Shown: positions 9,236-16,957 of the stretch, piece by piece
How the letters are laid out: every line of letters begins with the position of its first letter
How positions within the stretch are numbered: the first letter of the stretch is position 1
Origin: GCA-2733415 sp964635575
GTDB taxonomy: Bacteria > Bacteroidota > Bacteroidia > Flavobacteriales > Flavobacteriaceae
Assembly: GCA_964635575.1 (NCBI GenBank)
Contig: CAZWNY010000010.1
Location: 1-39,052, forward strand
Reading direction: 5' to 3'
DNA length: 39,052 nt
Notes under the pieces: model-generated
The model's database searches: none
What the model saw: only the letters and a program-made list of their open reading frames with translations
What the model was told of the DNA's origin: nothing
Translations under genes and position numbers: made by a program

Positions 9236-9243
9236 CAAAAGTA
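9236..9243 (-). promoter_or_regulatory. Candidate -7 box for pyrD
   Basis: Read on the minus strand, TACTTTTG matches TAnnTTTG exactly, 18 bases before the pyrD ATG. No clear -33 TTG is present upstream; an A-tract lies there instead. Confidence 0.4.
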
Positions 9244-9343
9244 CACATATCATCATTCGAAAAAAAAAAGAAACTCCTTTTTTATGTATAAACTTATGTT
9301 TTTATCATAAATACGATTATTTTAGCATCAAAAAAAAATAAAT

Positions 9344-10570
9344 ATGCAACAAATTATAGATCGTTTTATTAGTTATGTAACTATAGACACGGAGTCTGAC
9401 CCTAACTCCGAAACCACTCCAAGTACACAAAAACAATGGAATTTAGCTAATAAATTAGTAGTTGAACTGAAAGAAATGGGAATGCAAGAGGTTACTATTG
9501 ATGAATATTCGTATGTAATGGCTACTTTACCCAGCAATGTTAATAAAAAAGTTCCGACAATTGGTTTTATTAGCCATTTTGACACTACTCCAGATTATAC
9601 TGGTAAAAATGTAAAACCACAAATTATTAAAAATTATGATGGGAAAGACATTGTTTTAAACGCCGATAAAAATTTAATTTTATCGCCCGATTATTTTGAA
9701 GATTTATTGCTTTACAAAGGTCAAACTTTAATTACTACTGATGGCACTACTCTTTTAGGTGCCGATGATAAAGCAGGTATTACCGAAATTATGGAAGCAA
9801 TGTTATATTTAATTAACAATCCTGAAATTAAACACGGCAAAATAAGGGTTTGTTTTACACCTGACGAAGAAATTGGAAGAGGCGCACACAAATTTGATAT
9901 TGAAAAATTTGGAGCAGACTGGGCATATACAATGGATGGTAGCCAAGTAGGCGAATTAGAATACGAAAACTTTAATGCCGCTGGAGCAATTATAAAAATA
10001 AACGGTAAAATTGTGCATCCTGGTTATGCAAAAGGAAAAATGATAAACTCTATGCTAATTGCCAACGAATTTATTGCTGGTTTACCCGAAAATGATGTTC
10101 CAGAACGTACTGAAGGTTACGAAGGTTTTTATCATTTATATGCCATTGAAGGTAAGGTTGAAGAAACCAATATACAATTAATTATACGAGATCATGACCT
10201 TACTATTTTTGAAAAACGAAAAGTGTTTTTAGAAAAGTTAGCCAAAAAACTAAACGAAAAACATGGCGAAAACACTATAGAAATTACCATTACCAATCAA
10301 TATTTTAATATGAAAGAGAAAATTGAACCTGTAATGCATATTGTTGATATTGCCGAACAAGCAATGAAAAATCTAAACATAAAACCTTTAATTAAAGCTA
10401 TTAGAGGCGGAACAGATGGTTCTCAATTATCATATATGGGTTTACCTTGTCCTAATATTTTTGCTGGTGGTCATAATTTTCATGGACGTTACGAATATGT
10501 ACCAGTAGAAAGCATGATAAAAGCAACTAAAGTTATTATTGAAATTGCAAAATTAACCGCAAAAGATTAA
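9344..10570 (+). CDS. pepT: Peptidase T (tripeptidase)
   Basis: PepT is a di-zinc M20 aminopeptidase that releases the N-terminal residue of tripeptides in the cytoplasm. The 408-aa length equals the family norm. Metal and catalytic motifs are present: FISHFDTTPDYTG (first His and Asp), GADDKAG (bridging Asp), PDEEIGRG (catalytic Glu), the Asp of TMDGSQVGE, and the final His in AGGHNFHGRYEY. The N-terminus (IDRFISYVTIDTESDP) is typical. A weak -7-like box TATTTTAG is at 9319-9326. The gene is monocistronic and ends at a strong terminator. Confidence 0.93.
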   Translation: MQQIIDRFISYVTIDTESDPNSETTPSTQKQWNLANKLVVELKEMGMQEVTIDEYSYVMATLPSNVNKKVPTIGFISHFDTTPDYTGKNVKPQIIKNYDGKDIVLNADKNLILSPDYFEDLLLYKGQTLITTDGTTLLGADDKAGITEIMEAMLYLINNPEIKHGKIRVCFTPDEEIGRGAHKFDIEKFGADWAYTMDGSQVGELEYENFNAAGAIIKINGKIVHPGYAKGKMINSMLIANEFIAGLPENDVPERTEGYEGFYHLYAIEGKVEETNIQLIIRDHDLTIFEKRKVFLEKLAKKLNEKHGENTIEITITNQYFNMKEKIEPVMHIVDIAEQAMKNLNIKPLIKAIRGGTDGSQLSYMGLPCPNIFAGGHNFHGRYEYVPVESMIKATKVIIEIAKLTAKD

Positions 10571-10586
10571 AAACCAAAGATTTATT

Positions 10587-10627
10587 GTAAAAATGCTCCA
10601 ATTTTAAAGAAGTTGGAGCATTTTTAC
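10587..10627. terminator. Strong bidirectional terminator between pepT and nth
   Basis: A perfect 15-bp stem (10587-10601 pairs with 10613-10627; arm GTAAAAATGCTCCAA) encloses an 11-nt loop. GC pairs sit in the middle and A/T runs at the outer ends, so U-tracts follow the stem on both strands. It lies between the convergent pepT (plus) and nth (minus). Confidence 0.85.
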
Positions 10628-10756
10628 GTTTAATTTTAATACCGATATAATATAAAAAATAATATAAAGCCTAATATTGAAAGAGTCTTAAATACTTATT
10701 TTCTAAAAAGATTAAATAATTACAATCAATTCTTATTTTTACAGCGAAGCAAATTT

Positions 10757-11425
10757 TTATTTTATCGAGCTACTTTTTTTTGCGTAATAAGCATCTAAAA
10801 CCGTTTTTCTTCCAATAGTTTTAGTTATAATATCTTTATCTAAGTCCCAACCTCGTGCAGGACTATATTCTCTACCGTACCAAATAATTTGCAAGTGTAA
10901 ATCATTCCAAATTTTTTCAGGAAATAATCGTTTTGCATCTTTTTCCGTTTGTACTACATTTTTACCGTTAGTTAAATTCCATCGATACATTAATCGATGA
11001 ATATGCGTATCCACAGGAAAAGCAGGAATACCAAATGCTTGAGATAATACCACAGCAGCAGTTTTATGCCCAACCGCAGGAAAGGCCTCCAAATCTTCAT
11101 AAGTTTTAGGGACTTTACCGTTATGTTTATCAATTAAAATATGCGACAAGCCATAAATCCCTTTTGCTTTCATAGGCGATAATCCTACCGGTTTTATAAT
11201 CGCTCTAATTTCCTGAACCGATAATTTAATCATATCATACGGGTTATCTGCCTTAGCAAACAATATTGGTGTAATTTTATTTACACGTACATCTGTACTT
11301 TGCGCCGAAAGTAAAACCGCAATTAATAAGGTGTACGGATCTTTATGATCTAACGGAATTGGTATAGTAGGATAGCATTTTTTTAACGTACTAATTACAA
11401 ATTGCACTTTATCTTGCTTAGTCAT
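10757..11425 (-). CDS. nth: Endonuclease III, form without the iron-sulfur loop
   Basis: A 222-aa DNA glycosylase/AP lyase that removes oxidised pyrimidines. The helix-hairpin-helix and catalytic Lys are in FPAVGHKTAAVVLS, and the catalytic Asp in FPVDTHIHRL. The QSTDVRVN segment is typical of the DNA-binding region. In E. coli Nth four cysteines near the C-terminus bind a [4Fe-4S] cluster. Here the matching region (IIWYGREYSPARGWDLDKDI) and the remaining tail contain no cysteine, so the cluster loop has been lost while the catalytic residues are intact. It is transcribed divergently from bcp across a long inverted repeat. Confidence 0.88.
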   Translation of the reverse strand: MTKQDKVQFVISTLKKCYPTIPIPLDHKDPYTLLIAVLLSAQSTDVRVNKITPILFAKADNPYDMIKLSVQEIRAIIKPVGLSPMKAKGIYGLSHILIDKHNGKVPKTYEDLEAFPAVGHKTAAVVLSQAFGIPAFPVDTHIHRLMYRWNLTNGKNVVQTEKDAKRLFPEKIWNDLHLQIIWYGREYSPARGWDLDKDIITKTIGRKTVLDAYYAKKSSSIK

Positions 11426-11453
11426 TAATTTTTGAATTTAAAAGAATAAATGG

Positions 11454-11513
11454 TAAAGTTAAAAAAGTTTATCTGCTTTTGTAGTATCGATTACCTAAAC
11501 TTTTTTAACTTTA
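11454..11513. repeat. 18-bp perfect inverted repeat between nth and bcp
   Basis: TAAAGTTAAAAAAGTTTA at 11454-11471 is exactly complementary to 11496-11513, separated by 24 bases. It fills most of the 114-base divergent intergenic region. It could be an operator shared by two promoters or an RNA hairpin. No U-tract follows on either side, so it is not a standard terminator. Confidence 0.75.
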
Positions 11514-11539
11514 GACTTTCAACTTTTATAAAACTATAG

Positions 11540-11995
11540 ATGAACACATTAAAAACAGGAGATAAAGCTCCCAATTTTGAAGCTTTAGACAATCAAGGAA
11601 ACACTATAAAACTAAGTGATTATACTGGGGAAAAATTAGTTATTTTCTTTTATCCAAAAGCGAGTACACCAGGTTGTACTATGCAAGCGTGCAATTTAAG
11701 AGATAATTACCAACGTTTTTTATCTGAAGGCTATCAAATTTTAGGTGTAAGTGCCGATTCTGCAAAAAGGCAACAAAATTTTATTGATAAAAAAGAGTTA
11801 CCATTTCCGTTATTAGCCGATGAAAATAAAGTCGTAATTAACGCATTTGGTGTTTGGGGCGAAAAAAAATTTATGGGACGTACTTATGACGGTATTCATC
11901 GCATCACTTTTATTATTGATGCAAACGGAGTTATTGAAAACGTAATTACTAAAGTAAAAACAAAACAACATACTTCACAAATACTTGGTGATTAA
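11540..11995 (+). CDS. bcp: Thioredoxin-dependent thiol peroxidase (BCP/PrxQ)
   Basis: A 151-aa peroxiredoxin that reduces H2O2 and organic hydroperoxides using thioredoxin. The peroxidatic Cys lies in ASTPGCTMQACNLRDN, and the second Cys five residues on (CTMQAC) is the resolving residue of the atypical 2-Cys PrxQ/BCP type. The C-terminal GRTYDGIHRITFIIDANG stretch with its conserved Arg is also typical. It sits opposite nth, a repair glycosylase for oxidised bases, which fits an oxidative-stress theme, though the pairing may be only positional. Confidence 0.93.
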   Translation: MNTLKTGDKAPNFEALDNQGNTIKLSDYTGEKLVIFFYPKASTPGCTMQACNLRDNYQRFLSEGYQILGVSADSAKRQQNFIDKKELPFPLLADENKVVINAFGVWGEKKFMGRTYDGIHRITFIIDANGVIENVITKVKTKQHTSQILGD

Positions 11996-12041
11996 AGAAC
12001 GGATAAGCAATCTTTTATTTTTTATGACAATGTTTTATAAC

Positions 12042-12049
12042 TATATTTG
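12042..12049 (+). promoter_or_regulatory. Candidate -7 box for U32-ferredoxin operon
   Basis: TATATTTG matches TAnnTTTG exactly, 32 bases before the ATG at 12082. No clear -33 TTG is visible. Confidence 0.45.
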
Positions 12050-12081
12050 CATTCGCATAAATTATAAAAATACAATAAACA

Positions 12082-13335
12082 ATGACTACATCTAACACTA
12101 TAGAGTTAATGGCTCCTGCTGGAAATTTTGAATCACTACAAGCCGCCCTAAACAACGGAGCAGATTCTATTTATTTTGGAGTAGAACAATTAAATATGCG
12201 AGCTAGAGCAACCATGAACTTTGTTTTAGACGATTTACCCGAAATTACACGCAGATGTGAAGAAAAAGGTATTCGTAGCTATTTAACCCTAAATACCATT
12301 ATTTATGACCACGATTTATCTGTGGTAAAAACATTAATAAACAAAGCAAAAGAAGCAAAAATTACTGCAGTAATTGCAATGGATCAAGCGGTAATTGCTT
12401 ATGCACGTAGCGTTGATATGGAAATACATATTTCAACACAAATAAACATTACTAATATTGAAACTGCTAAATTTTATGCAATGTTTGCTGATACAATGGT
12501 ATTAAGTAGAGAGCTTAGCTTACGCCAAGTAGCAGAAATTACAAAAACCATAAAAAAAGAAGAAATCAAAGGACCGTCTGGACGTTTAGTAGAAATTGAA
12601 ATATTTGGTCATGGTGCTTTATGTATGGCAGTTTCAGGAAAATGCTACTTAAGTTTACATTCTAGTAACTCGTCTGCAAATAGAGGTGCTTGCAAACAAA
12701 ATTGCAGAAAAAAATATACCGTTATTGATCAAGATACAGGTTTTGAAATAGAAATTGATAATGAATACATGATGTCTCCAAAAGATTTATGTACACTACC
12801 ATTTTTAGACCAAATAGTAGATGCTGGTGTAAAGGTATTGAAAATTGAAGGTCGTGGTAGAGCTCCAGAATATGTTGCAAAAGTAATTAAAACATATAGA
12901 GATGCTATTGATAGCATTACAAACGGAACCTTTAGTAAAGAAAAAACAGATGCTTGGATGTCCGAGCTTGACAAGGTTTACAACCGAGGTTTTTGGGACG
13001 GATATTATTTAGGACAAAAATTAGGAGAATGGAGTAAAACTTCTGGATCTCATGCTACTCAAAAAAAAGTATATATTGGTAAAGGGGTTCACTATTTTCC
13101 GAAAGCTAAAATTGGAGAATTTAGAATAGATGCGTATGATTTAAAAGTTGGTGATCCTATTTTAATAACAGGACCTACAACTGGCGCTGAAGAAACTATT
13201 GTAGAAGAAATGTTTGTAAATGACATAAAAGATAATCATGCTAAAAAAGGTGATTTATGTACGTTAAAACTTCCGTTTAGAATTCGTCCATCCGATAAAT
13301 TATACAAAATTGTAAAAACTGAATTTGCAGATTAA
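12082..13335 (+). CDS. U32 family protein, TrhP/YegQ-like tRNA hydroxylation enzyme
   Basis: Although the family is named peptidase U32, E. coli YegQ (TrhP) is known to act in prephenate-dependent hydroxylation of uridine 34 in tRNA. This 417-aa protein matches that subgroup: start LMAPAGNFESLQAALNNGAD, IHISTQINITN, MVLSRELSL, then IFGHGALCMAVSGKCYLS, SANRGACKQNCRKKY and LPFLDQIVDAGVKVLKIEGRGR. The four cysteines in those two blocks are the likely [4Fe-4S] ligands. It lacks the longer C-terminal part of E. coli TrhP (about 450 aa). The stop codon abuts the ferredoxin start. TrhP-type is inferred; the related TrhA/RlhA activities are alternatives. Confidence 0.82.
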   Translation: MTTSNTIELMAPAGNFESLQAALNNGADSIYFGVEQLNMRARATMNFVLDDLPEITRRCEEKGIRSYLTLNTIIYDHDLSVVKTLINKAKEAKITAVIAMDQAVIAYARSVDMEIHISTQINITNIETAKFYAMFADTMVLSRELSLRQVAEITKTIKKEEIKGPSGRLVEIEIFGHGALCMAVSGKCYLSLHSSNSSANRGACKQNCRKKYTVIDQDTGFEIEIDNEYMMSPKDLCTLPFLDQIVDAGVKVLKIEGRGRAPEYVAKVIKTYRDAIDSITNGTFSKEKTDAWMSELDKVYNRGFWDGYYLGQKLGEWSKTSGSHATQKKVYIGKGVHYFPKAKIGEFRIDAYDLKVGDPILITGPTTGAEETIVEEMFVNDIKDNHAKKGDLCTLKLPFRIRPSDKLYKIVKTEFAD

Positions 13336-13566
13336 ATGATTGTTATTACGCTACAAAGAGATAAGTGTATTGGTTGCAACTATTGTGTAGAAATGGCACC
13401 TTCCCAATATAGAATGTCTAAAAAAGATGGAAAAACAGTACTTTTACATGCAACAGATAAAAAAGGGTTTCACACGCTAAAAACAAATGATTACGAAGTT
13501 TTAGAAGCTAATGAAAATGCTGAAAAAGCGTGTCCTGTAAAAATTATTAAGGTAAAAATCATCTAA
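13336..13566 (+). CDS. Small [4Fe-4S] ferredoxin
   Basis: A 76-aa single-cluster ferredoxin: CIGCNYC near the N-terminus gives three cysteines and ACPVKII near the C-terminus the fourth. The middle part (APSQYRMSKKDGK..) resembles monocluster ferredoxins. It starts on the base after the U32 gene's TAA, so the two proteins are translated from one mRNA. A natural inference is that it delivers electrons to, or helps mature the cluster of, the U32 protein. No other redox gene is adjacent. Confidence 0.9.
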   Translation: MIVITLQRDKCIGCNYCVEMAPSQYRMSKKDGKTVLLHATDKKGFHTLKTNDYEVLEANENAEKACPVKIIKVKII

Positions 13567-13874
13567 ACTTACGGTTTGCAAATCTAAAAAGGTGTTAGCA
13601 CATTATTTCAAAAAGTAATTATTTAGGTTAGGATTGGGTTGTGTACTAAAATTAAAAACCTCGACAAAAAAATGTATTCAAATAAACTTGAAGTTTTTCA
13701 TCTTTTTAGTTACGCTTAATTAAGTAAAACAACGAATTTCAAAACAATCGAGATAGCAAATAATTATGGGGTTATTTTAAAAAATTAGAAATCGGCACAC
13801 TTATTGTTCTATTTAAAATCGAATTAGTTTTTTAAGGTTTTTTACTTAAAAAATCCAGTTAGTTTAGTTTTTAG
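13567..13874. other. Intergenic region, no gene seen
   Basis: About 310 AT-rich bases lie between the ferredoxin gene and the lpxK terminator. I found no exact TAnnTTTG box, no tRNA-like structure and no open frame resembling a known protein on either strand. The region could hold a 3' UTR of the U32-ferredoxin mRNA or decayed sequence. Confidence 0.5.
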
Positions 13875-13908
13875 AAAAAGTCTTAATTTCCTTAAGTTAA
13901 GGCTTTTT
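13875..13908 (-). terminator. Terminator overlapping the end of lpxK
   Basis: In the minus direction AAAAAGCCTTAA (13908-13897) pairs with TTAAGACTTTTT (13886-13875), one G-U pair, with a 10-nt loop and a following T-rich run. The first arm lies in the last lpxK codons. Confidence 0.65.
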
Positions 13909-14905
13909 TTATTGTTATAGCATTGTTAATTTGATTGGTAAAACCTTCTAAATCATCTAAAAACTGAGTTTTAATAGGTAAGTAATATAAATTAGAAATC
14001 TCATTACGTAAACGCATGTAATCCTTTTCGGTTGTTAAGATAAACCCTTTTGTTGCTAAATTTTTTAACTCCGAAGCAGTAAAATTATGATGATCTTTAT
14101 AAGCTAAATGCTCAAACTGTAAGTTATGTTGTTTTAAAAAAGCAATCAACTCTTTAGGGTTAGCAATACCTGTTACTAAAGTAAAGTTAATGTTTTTTAA
14201 TTCCGATACTGATTTTGTTTCGGTAGTACTATAAATAGTTGTACTATAACTAATCTTTGTAAAATATACGTATTGGTTGTTGTTTGGTTTTATTTTTCGT
14301 AAAATTTTATTCTTATTTTCTTCTGATAAATTTGGAGGACATTTAGTTACAACAATAGCTTTTGCACGTTTTGCACCACGTTTGCTTTCTCGTAAATTTC
14401 CTGCTGGAAGTAATAAATCATCCACATATAAATCATTATATGTGGTTAATAGTATATAAAAATCGGCAGTTACTTTACGGTGTTGGTAAGCATCATCTAA
14501 TAAAATAACATCTGGTTTTACCTCGGCAATTAAACGTTCTATTCCGTTTTGTCGGTTAGCATCTACAGCAACGCTAATATTCGGAAATTTAGTATGAAAT
14601 TGCATCGGTTCATCTCCTAAACTTAAAGCAGTGTCTTTTTTTGTAGCCAAAATAAAACCTTTAGTTTTTCTTCGATAACCTCTACTTAAAGTGGCAATTT
14701 TATAATCGCTTTTTAATAACCGAATCAAAAACTCAATCATAGGAGATTTTCCAGTGCCACCAACACTTAAATTTCCTACGCAAATAATAGGTAAATTGTA
14801 GCGTTTACTTTTAAAAACAGATGTATTAAAAAGAATATTTCTTAACGTAGTAACTCCATCATATAGAATAGAAATCGGAAATAATATTTTTCTTAAAAAT
14901 TGCAT
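13892..14905 (-). CDS. lpxK: Tetraacyldisaccharide 4'-kinase
   Basis: LpxK phosphorylates the 4' position of the lipid A precursor at the inner membrane. This 337-aa protein begins with a hydrophobic anchor (MQFLRKILFPISILYDGVTTLRN) and has the P-loop VGNLSVGGTGKSP near residue 50. Further family blocks are LSRGYRRKTKGF, GDEPMQ, DVILLDDAYQHRKV (with the DD-QH active-site motif) and LLPAGNLRE. ATG at 14903-14905 is used; a GTG two codons upstream is less likely. It shows that the cell makes lipid A. It diverges from nif3 over 94 bases, with a near-match -7 box (TACTTTCG) at 14911-14918 on the minus strand. Confidence 0.92.
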   Translation of the reverse strand: MQFLRKILFPISILYDGVTTLRNILFNTSVFKSKRYNLPIICVGNLSVGGTGKSPMIEFLIRLLKSDYKIATLSRGYRRKTKGFILATKKDTALSLGDEPMQFHTKFPNISVAVDANRQNGIERLIAEVKPDVILLDDAYQHRKVTADFYILLTTYNDLYVDDLLLPAGNLRESKRGAKRAKAIVVTKCPPNLSEENKNKILRKIKPNNNQYVYFTKISYSTTIYSTTETKSVSELKNINFTLVTGIANPKELIAFLKQHNLQFEHLAYKDHHNFTASELKNLATKGFILTTEKDYMRLRNEISNLYYLPIKTQFLDDLEGFTNQINNAITIKKALT

Positions 14906-14952
14906 AACCACGAAAGTAAGCTATCTTTAGTGTTCGTGCAAATGATATTACG

Positions 14953-14960
14953 TATCTTTG
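14953..14960 (+). promoter_or_regulatory. Candidate -7 box for nif3
   Basis: TATCTTTG is an exact TAnnTTTG match 40 bases before the nif3 ATG. A possible but imperfect -33 (TTCG at 14933-14936) lies 16 bases upstream. Confidence 0.45.
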
Positions 14961-14999
14961 AAATACTAAAAAATTATAATCTATAAAAGTTATCGTTTT

Positions 15000-16097
15000 A
15001 TGACACAAATAAAAGATGTAATACAGCATTTAGAAACCCTTTCGCCAATAGCATACGCGGAAGATTTTGATAATGTAGGATTACTTGTTGGCGATAAAAA
15101 CACCCCAGTAACTGGCATCTTAATAACTCATGATACCTTAGAAACAATTGTAGATGAAGCTATTGCTAAAAAATGTAATTTAATTGTTAGCTTTCATCCT
15201 ATTGTGTTTTCAGGAATAAAAAAATTTAACGGACAAAATTATGTAAATAGAGTCGTTATAAAAGCGATAAAAAATAATATTGCCATTTATGCAGTACATA
15301 CCGCTTTAGATAACGTTAAAAATGGAGTAAATAGCACTATTTGCAATCAATTAGGCTTAGTAAATCGAAAAATTTTAATACCCAAAACTAATTTTATTTA
15401 TAAACTAACCACTTATGTGCCCATAAAAGAAGCTCAAAACCTGCGAAAAATACTTTTTAAAGCAGGAGCAGGAAATATCGGGAATTATAGTCAGTGTAGT
15501 TTTTCAGTAAATGGTGAAGGTACTTTTTTAGCCAATACATCTGCAAACCCAAAGTTGGGCGAAATCGGAAAATTGCACACCGAAAAAGAAACTCAAATAA
15601 GCGTAACTTTTGAAAAACATTTAGAAACAAAAATTGTACAAGCATTGTTAAAAAACCACTCCTATGATGAGATTGCTTATGAGGTAACTAAATTAACCAA
15701 TACCTATCAAAATATAGGAATGGGAATGATCGGTGAATTAGAAAAACCAATGGGAACAATTCGTTTTTTAAATTTTTTAAAAGAAAAAATGAATACCGAA
15801 TGTATACAACACTCAAAAATCATAAAAAAAGAAATTAAAAAAATAGCCGTTTTAGGAGGTTCAGGAAGTTTTGCAATAACGAATGCAAAACACCAAAAAG
15901 CAGACGTTTACATTACGTCAGACTTAAAGTATCACGACTTTTATCAAGCAGAAAATTCCATTTTATTATGTGATATTGGACATTATGAAAGCGAACAGTA
16001 CACAAAAACACTTTTATATGAGTTTTTTATTAAAAAAATGCCTAATTTTGCAATCGTTTTATCAGATATAAATACAAATCCAGTCAATTATTTTTAA
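15000..16097 (+). CDS. Nif3-like dinuclear metal-centre protein
   Basis: A member of the widespread NIF3/DUF34 (YbgI/YqfO) family, sometimes annotated GTP cyclohydrolase 1 type 2. Metal-binding residues can be placed in EDFDNVGLLVGD, IVSFHPIVF, HTALDNVKNGVN and CDIGHYESEQY. At 365 aa it is the long YqfO-like form, with a CutA/PII-like insertion at about residues 125-230 (starting near IYKLTTYVPIKEAQNLRK). The biochemical function of the family is not settled. The next gene starts 2 nt after its stop, and that pairing is common in bacteria. Confidence 0.88.
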   Translation: MTQIKDVIQHLETLSPIAYAEDFDNVGLLVGDKNTPVTGILITHDTLETIVDEAIAKKCNLIVSFHPIVFSGIKKFNGQNYVNRVVIKAIKNNIAIYAVHTALDNVKNGVNSTICNQLGLVNRKILIPKTNFIYKLTTYVPIKEAQNLRKILFKAGAGNIGNYSQCSFSVNGEGTFLANTSANPKLGEIGKLHTEKETQISVTFEKHLETKIVQALLKNHSYDEIAYEVTKLTNTYQNIGMGMIGELEKPMGTIRFLNFLKEKMNTECIQHSKIIKKEIKKIAVLGGSGSFAITNAKHQKADVYITSDLKYHDFYQAENSILLCDIGHYESEQYTKTLLYEFFIKKMPNFAIVLSDINTNPVNYF

Positions 16098-16099
16098 AT

Positions 16100-16879
16100 A
16101 TGGCAAAGAAAAAAGAAGCTACAGTAGAAGAAAAGTTAAGAGCATTATACAACTTGCAATTGGTTGATTCTCGAATAGATGAAATCAGAAACGTTAGAGG
16201 TGAATTACCTTTAGAAGTCGAAGATTTAGAAGATGAGGTGACAGGTTTAATGACGCGATTAGAGAAATTTAATTCCGAAAATGAACACCTATCCAATCAA
16301 ATTTCTGAAAAAAAGAACATTATGGGAGAAGCAAAAGTGTTAATAACAAAATATGCTAATCAACAAAAAAATGTACGTAATAATAGAGAATATGATTCTT
16401 TAACAAAGGAAGTAGAATTTCAAGGTTTAGAAATTGAATTAGCCGAAAAAAACATCAAAGAGTTTAAATCGCAAATTGAATTTAAAAATGAAACTATTGA
16501 AAAAATAACTTCTCGCTTAGAAGAACGCAACAAACATTTAACACATAAAAAAGAAGAGTTAAGTGAAATTTTAGCAGAAACAGAAAAAGAAGAAGAAGCT
16601 CTTTTAACACAGTCTAAAAAATACGAAAATAAAATCGAAGACCGTTTGGTTACTGCATACAAAAGAATCCGCTCTAAAGTCCGCAACGGACTAGCAATTG
16701 TTCCTTTAGAAAGAGGAGCTGCAGGAGGATCTTTTTTTACGATACCGCCACAAGTGCAAATGGAAATTGCAAGTAGAAAAAGAATTATTATGGACGAACA
16801 TTCAGGTCGTATTTTAGTAGATTCGGAATTAGCACAAGAGCAAAAACTAAAAATGAAGCGTATATTTGCAAAACTATAA
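16100..16879 (+). CDS. Coiled-coil protein of the C4 zinc-ribbon family, cysteines lost
   Basis: This 259-aa protein is mostly a long alpha-helical coiled coil (residues about 30-185, rich in Glu, Lys and Leu), followed by the family's C-terminal module. Normally that module is a C4 zinc ribbon. Here the equivalent segments (GAAGGSFFTIPPQVQ and IMDEHSGRILVD) keep the surrounding residues but the whole protein has no cysteine, so zinc cannot be bound in the usual way. It follows nif3 by 2 nt, a known association. Function is unknown; nucleic-acid binding or a chaperone role for Nif3 are guesses. A strong terminator follows. Confidence 0.82.
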   Translation: MAKKKEATVEEKLRALYNLQLVDSRIDEIRNVRGELPLEVEDLEDEVTGLMTRLEKFNSENEHLSNQISEKKNIMGEAKVLITKYANQQKNVRNNREYDSLTKEVEFQGLEIELAEKNIKEFKSQIEFKNETIEKITSRLEERNKHLTHKKEELSEILAETEKEEEALLTQSKKYENKIEDRLVTAYKRIRSKVRNGLAIVPLERGAAGGSFFTIPPQVQMEIASRKRIIMDEHSGRILVDSELAQEQKLKMKRIFAKL

Positions 16880-16904
16880 AATTGCAAAAAAAATGATAAC
16901 TTTG

Positions 16905-16938
16905 AAGCTGTCTTATTTTTAAATAAGGCAGCTTTTTT
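16905..16938 (+). terminator. Terminator after nif3/coiled-coil operon
   Basis: AAGCTGTCTTATTT (16905-16918) pairs with 16921-16934 with one G-U pair and a very short loop, followed by T6. A -7-like box TAACTTTG (16897-16904) sits just before it, so the rluF transcript might start within the hairpin. Confidence 0.8.
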
Positions 16939-16957
16939 ATTTTTAAAAAAATGTACA

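Noticed and set aside
16420..16887. 155-codon minus-strand open frame opposite the coiled-coil gene
   Set aside because: Antisense to a Lys/Glu-rich coiled coil, which often leaves an open complementary frame; no domain, no promoter.
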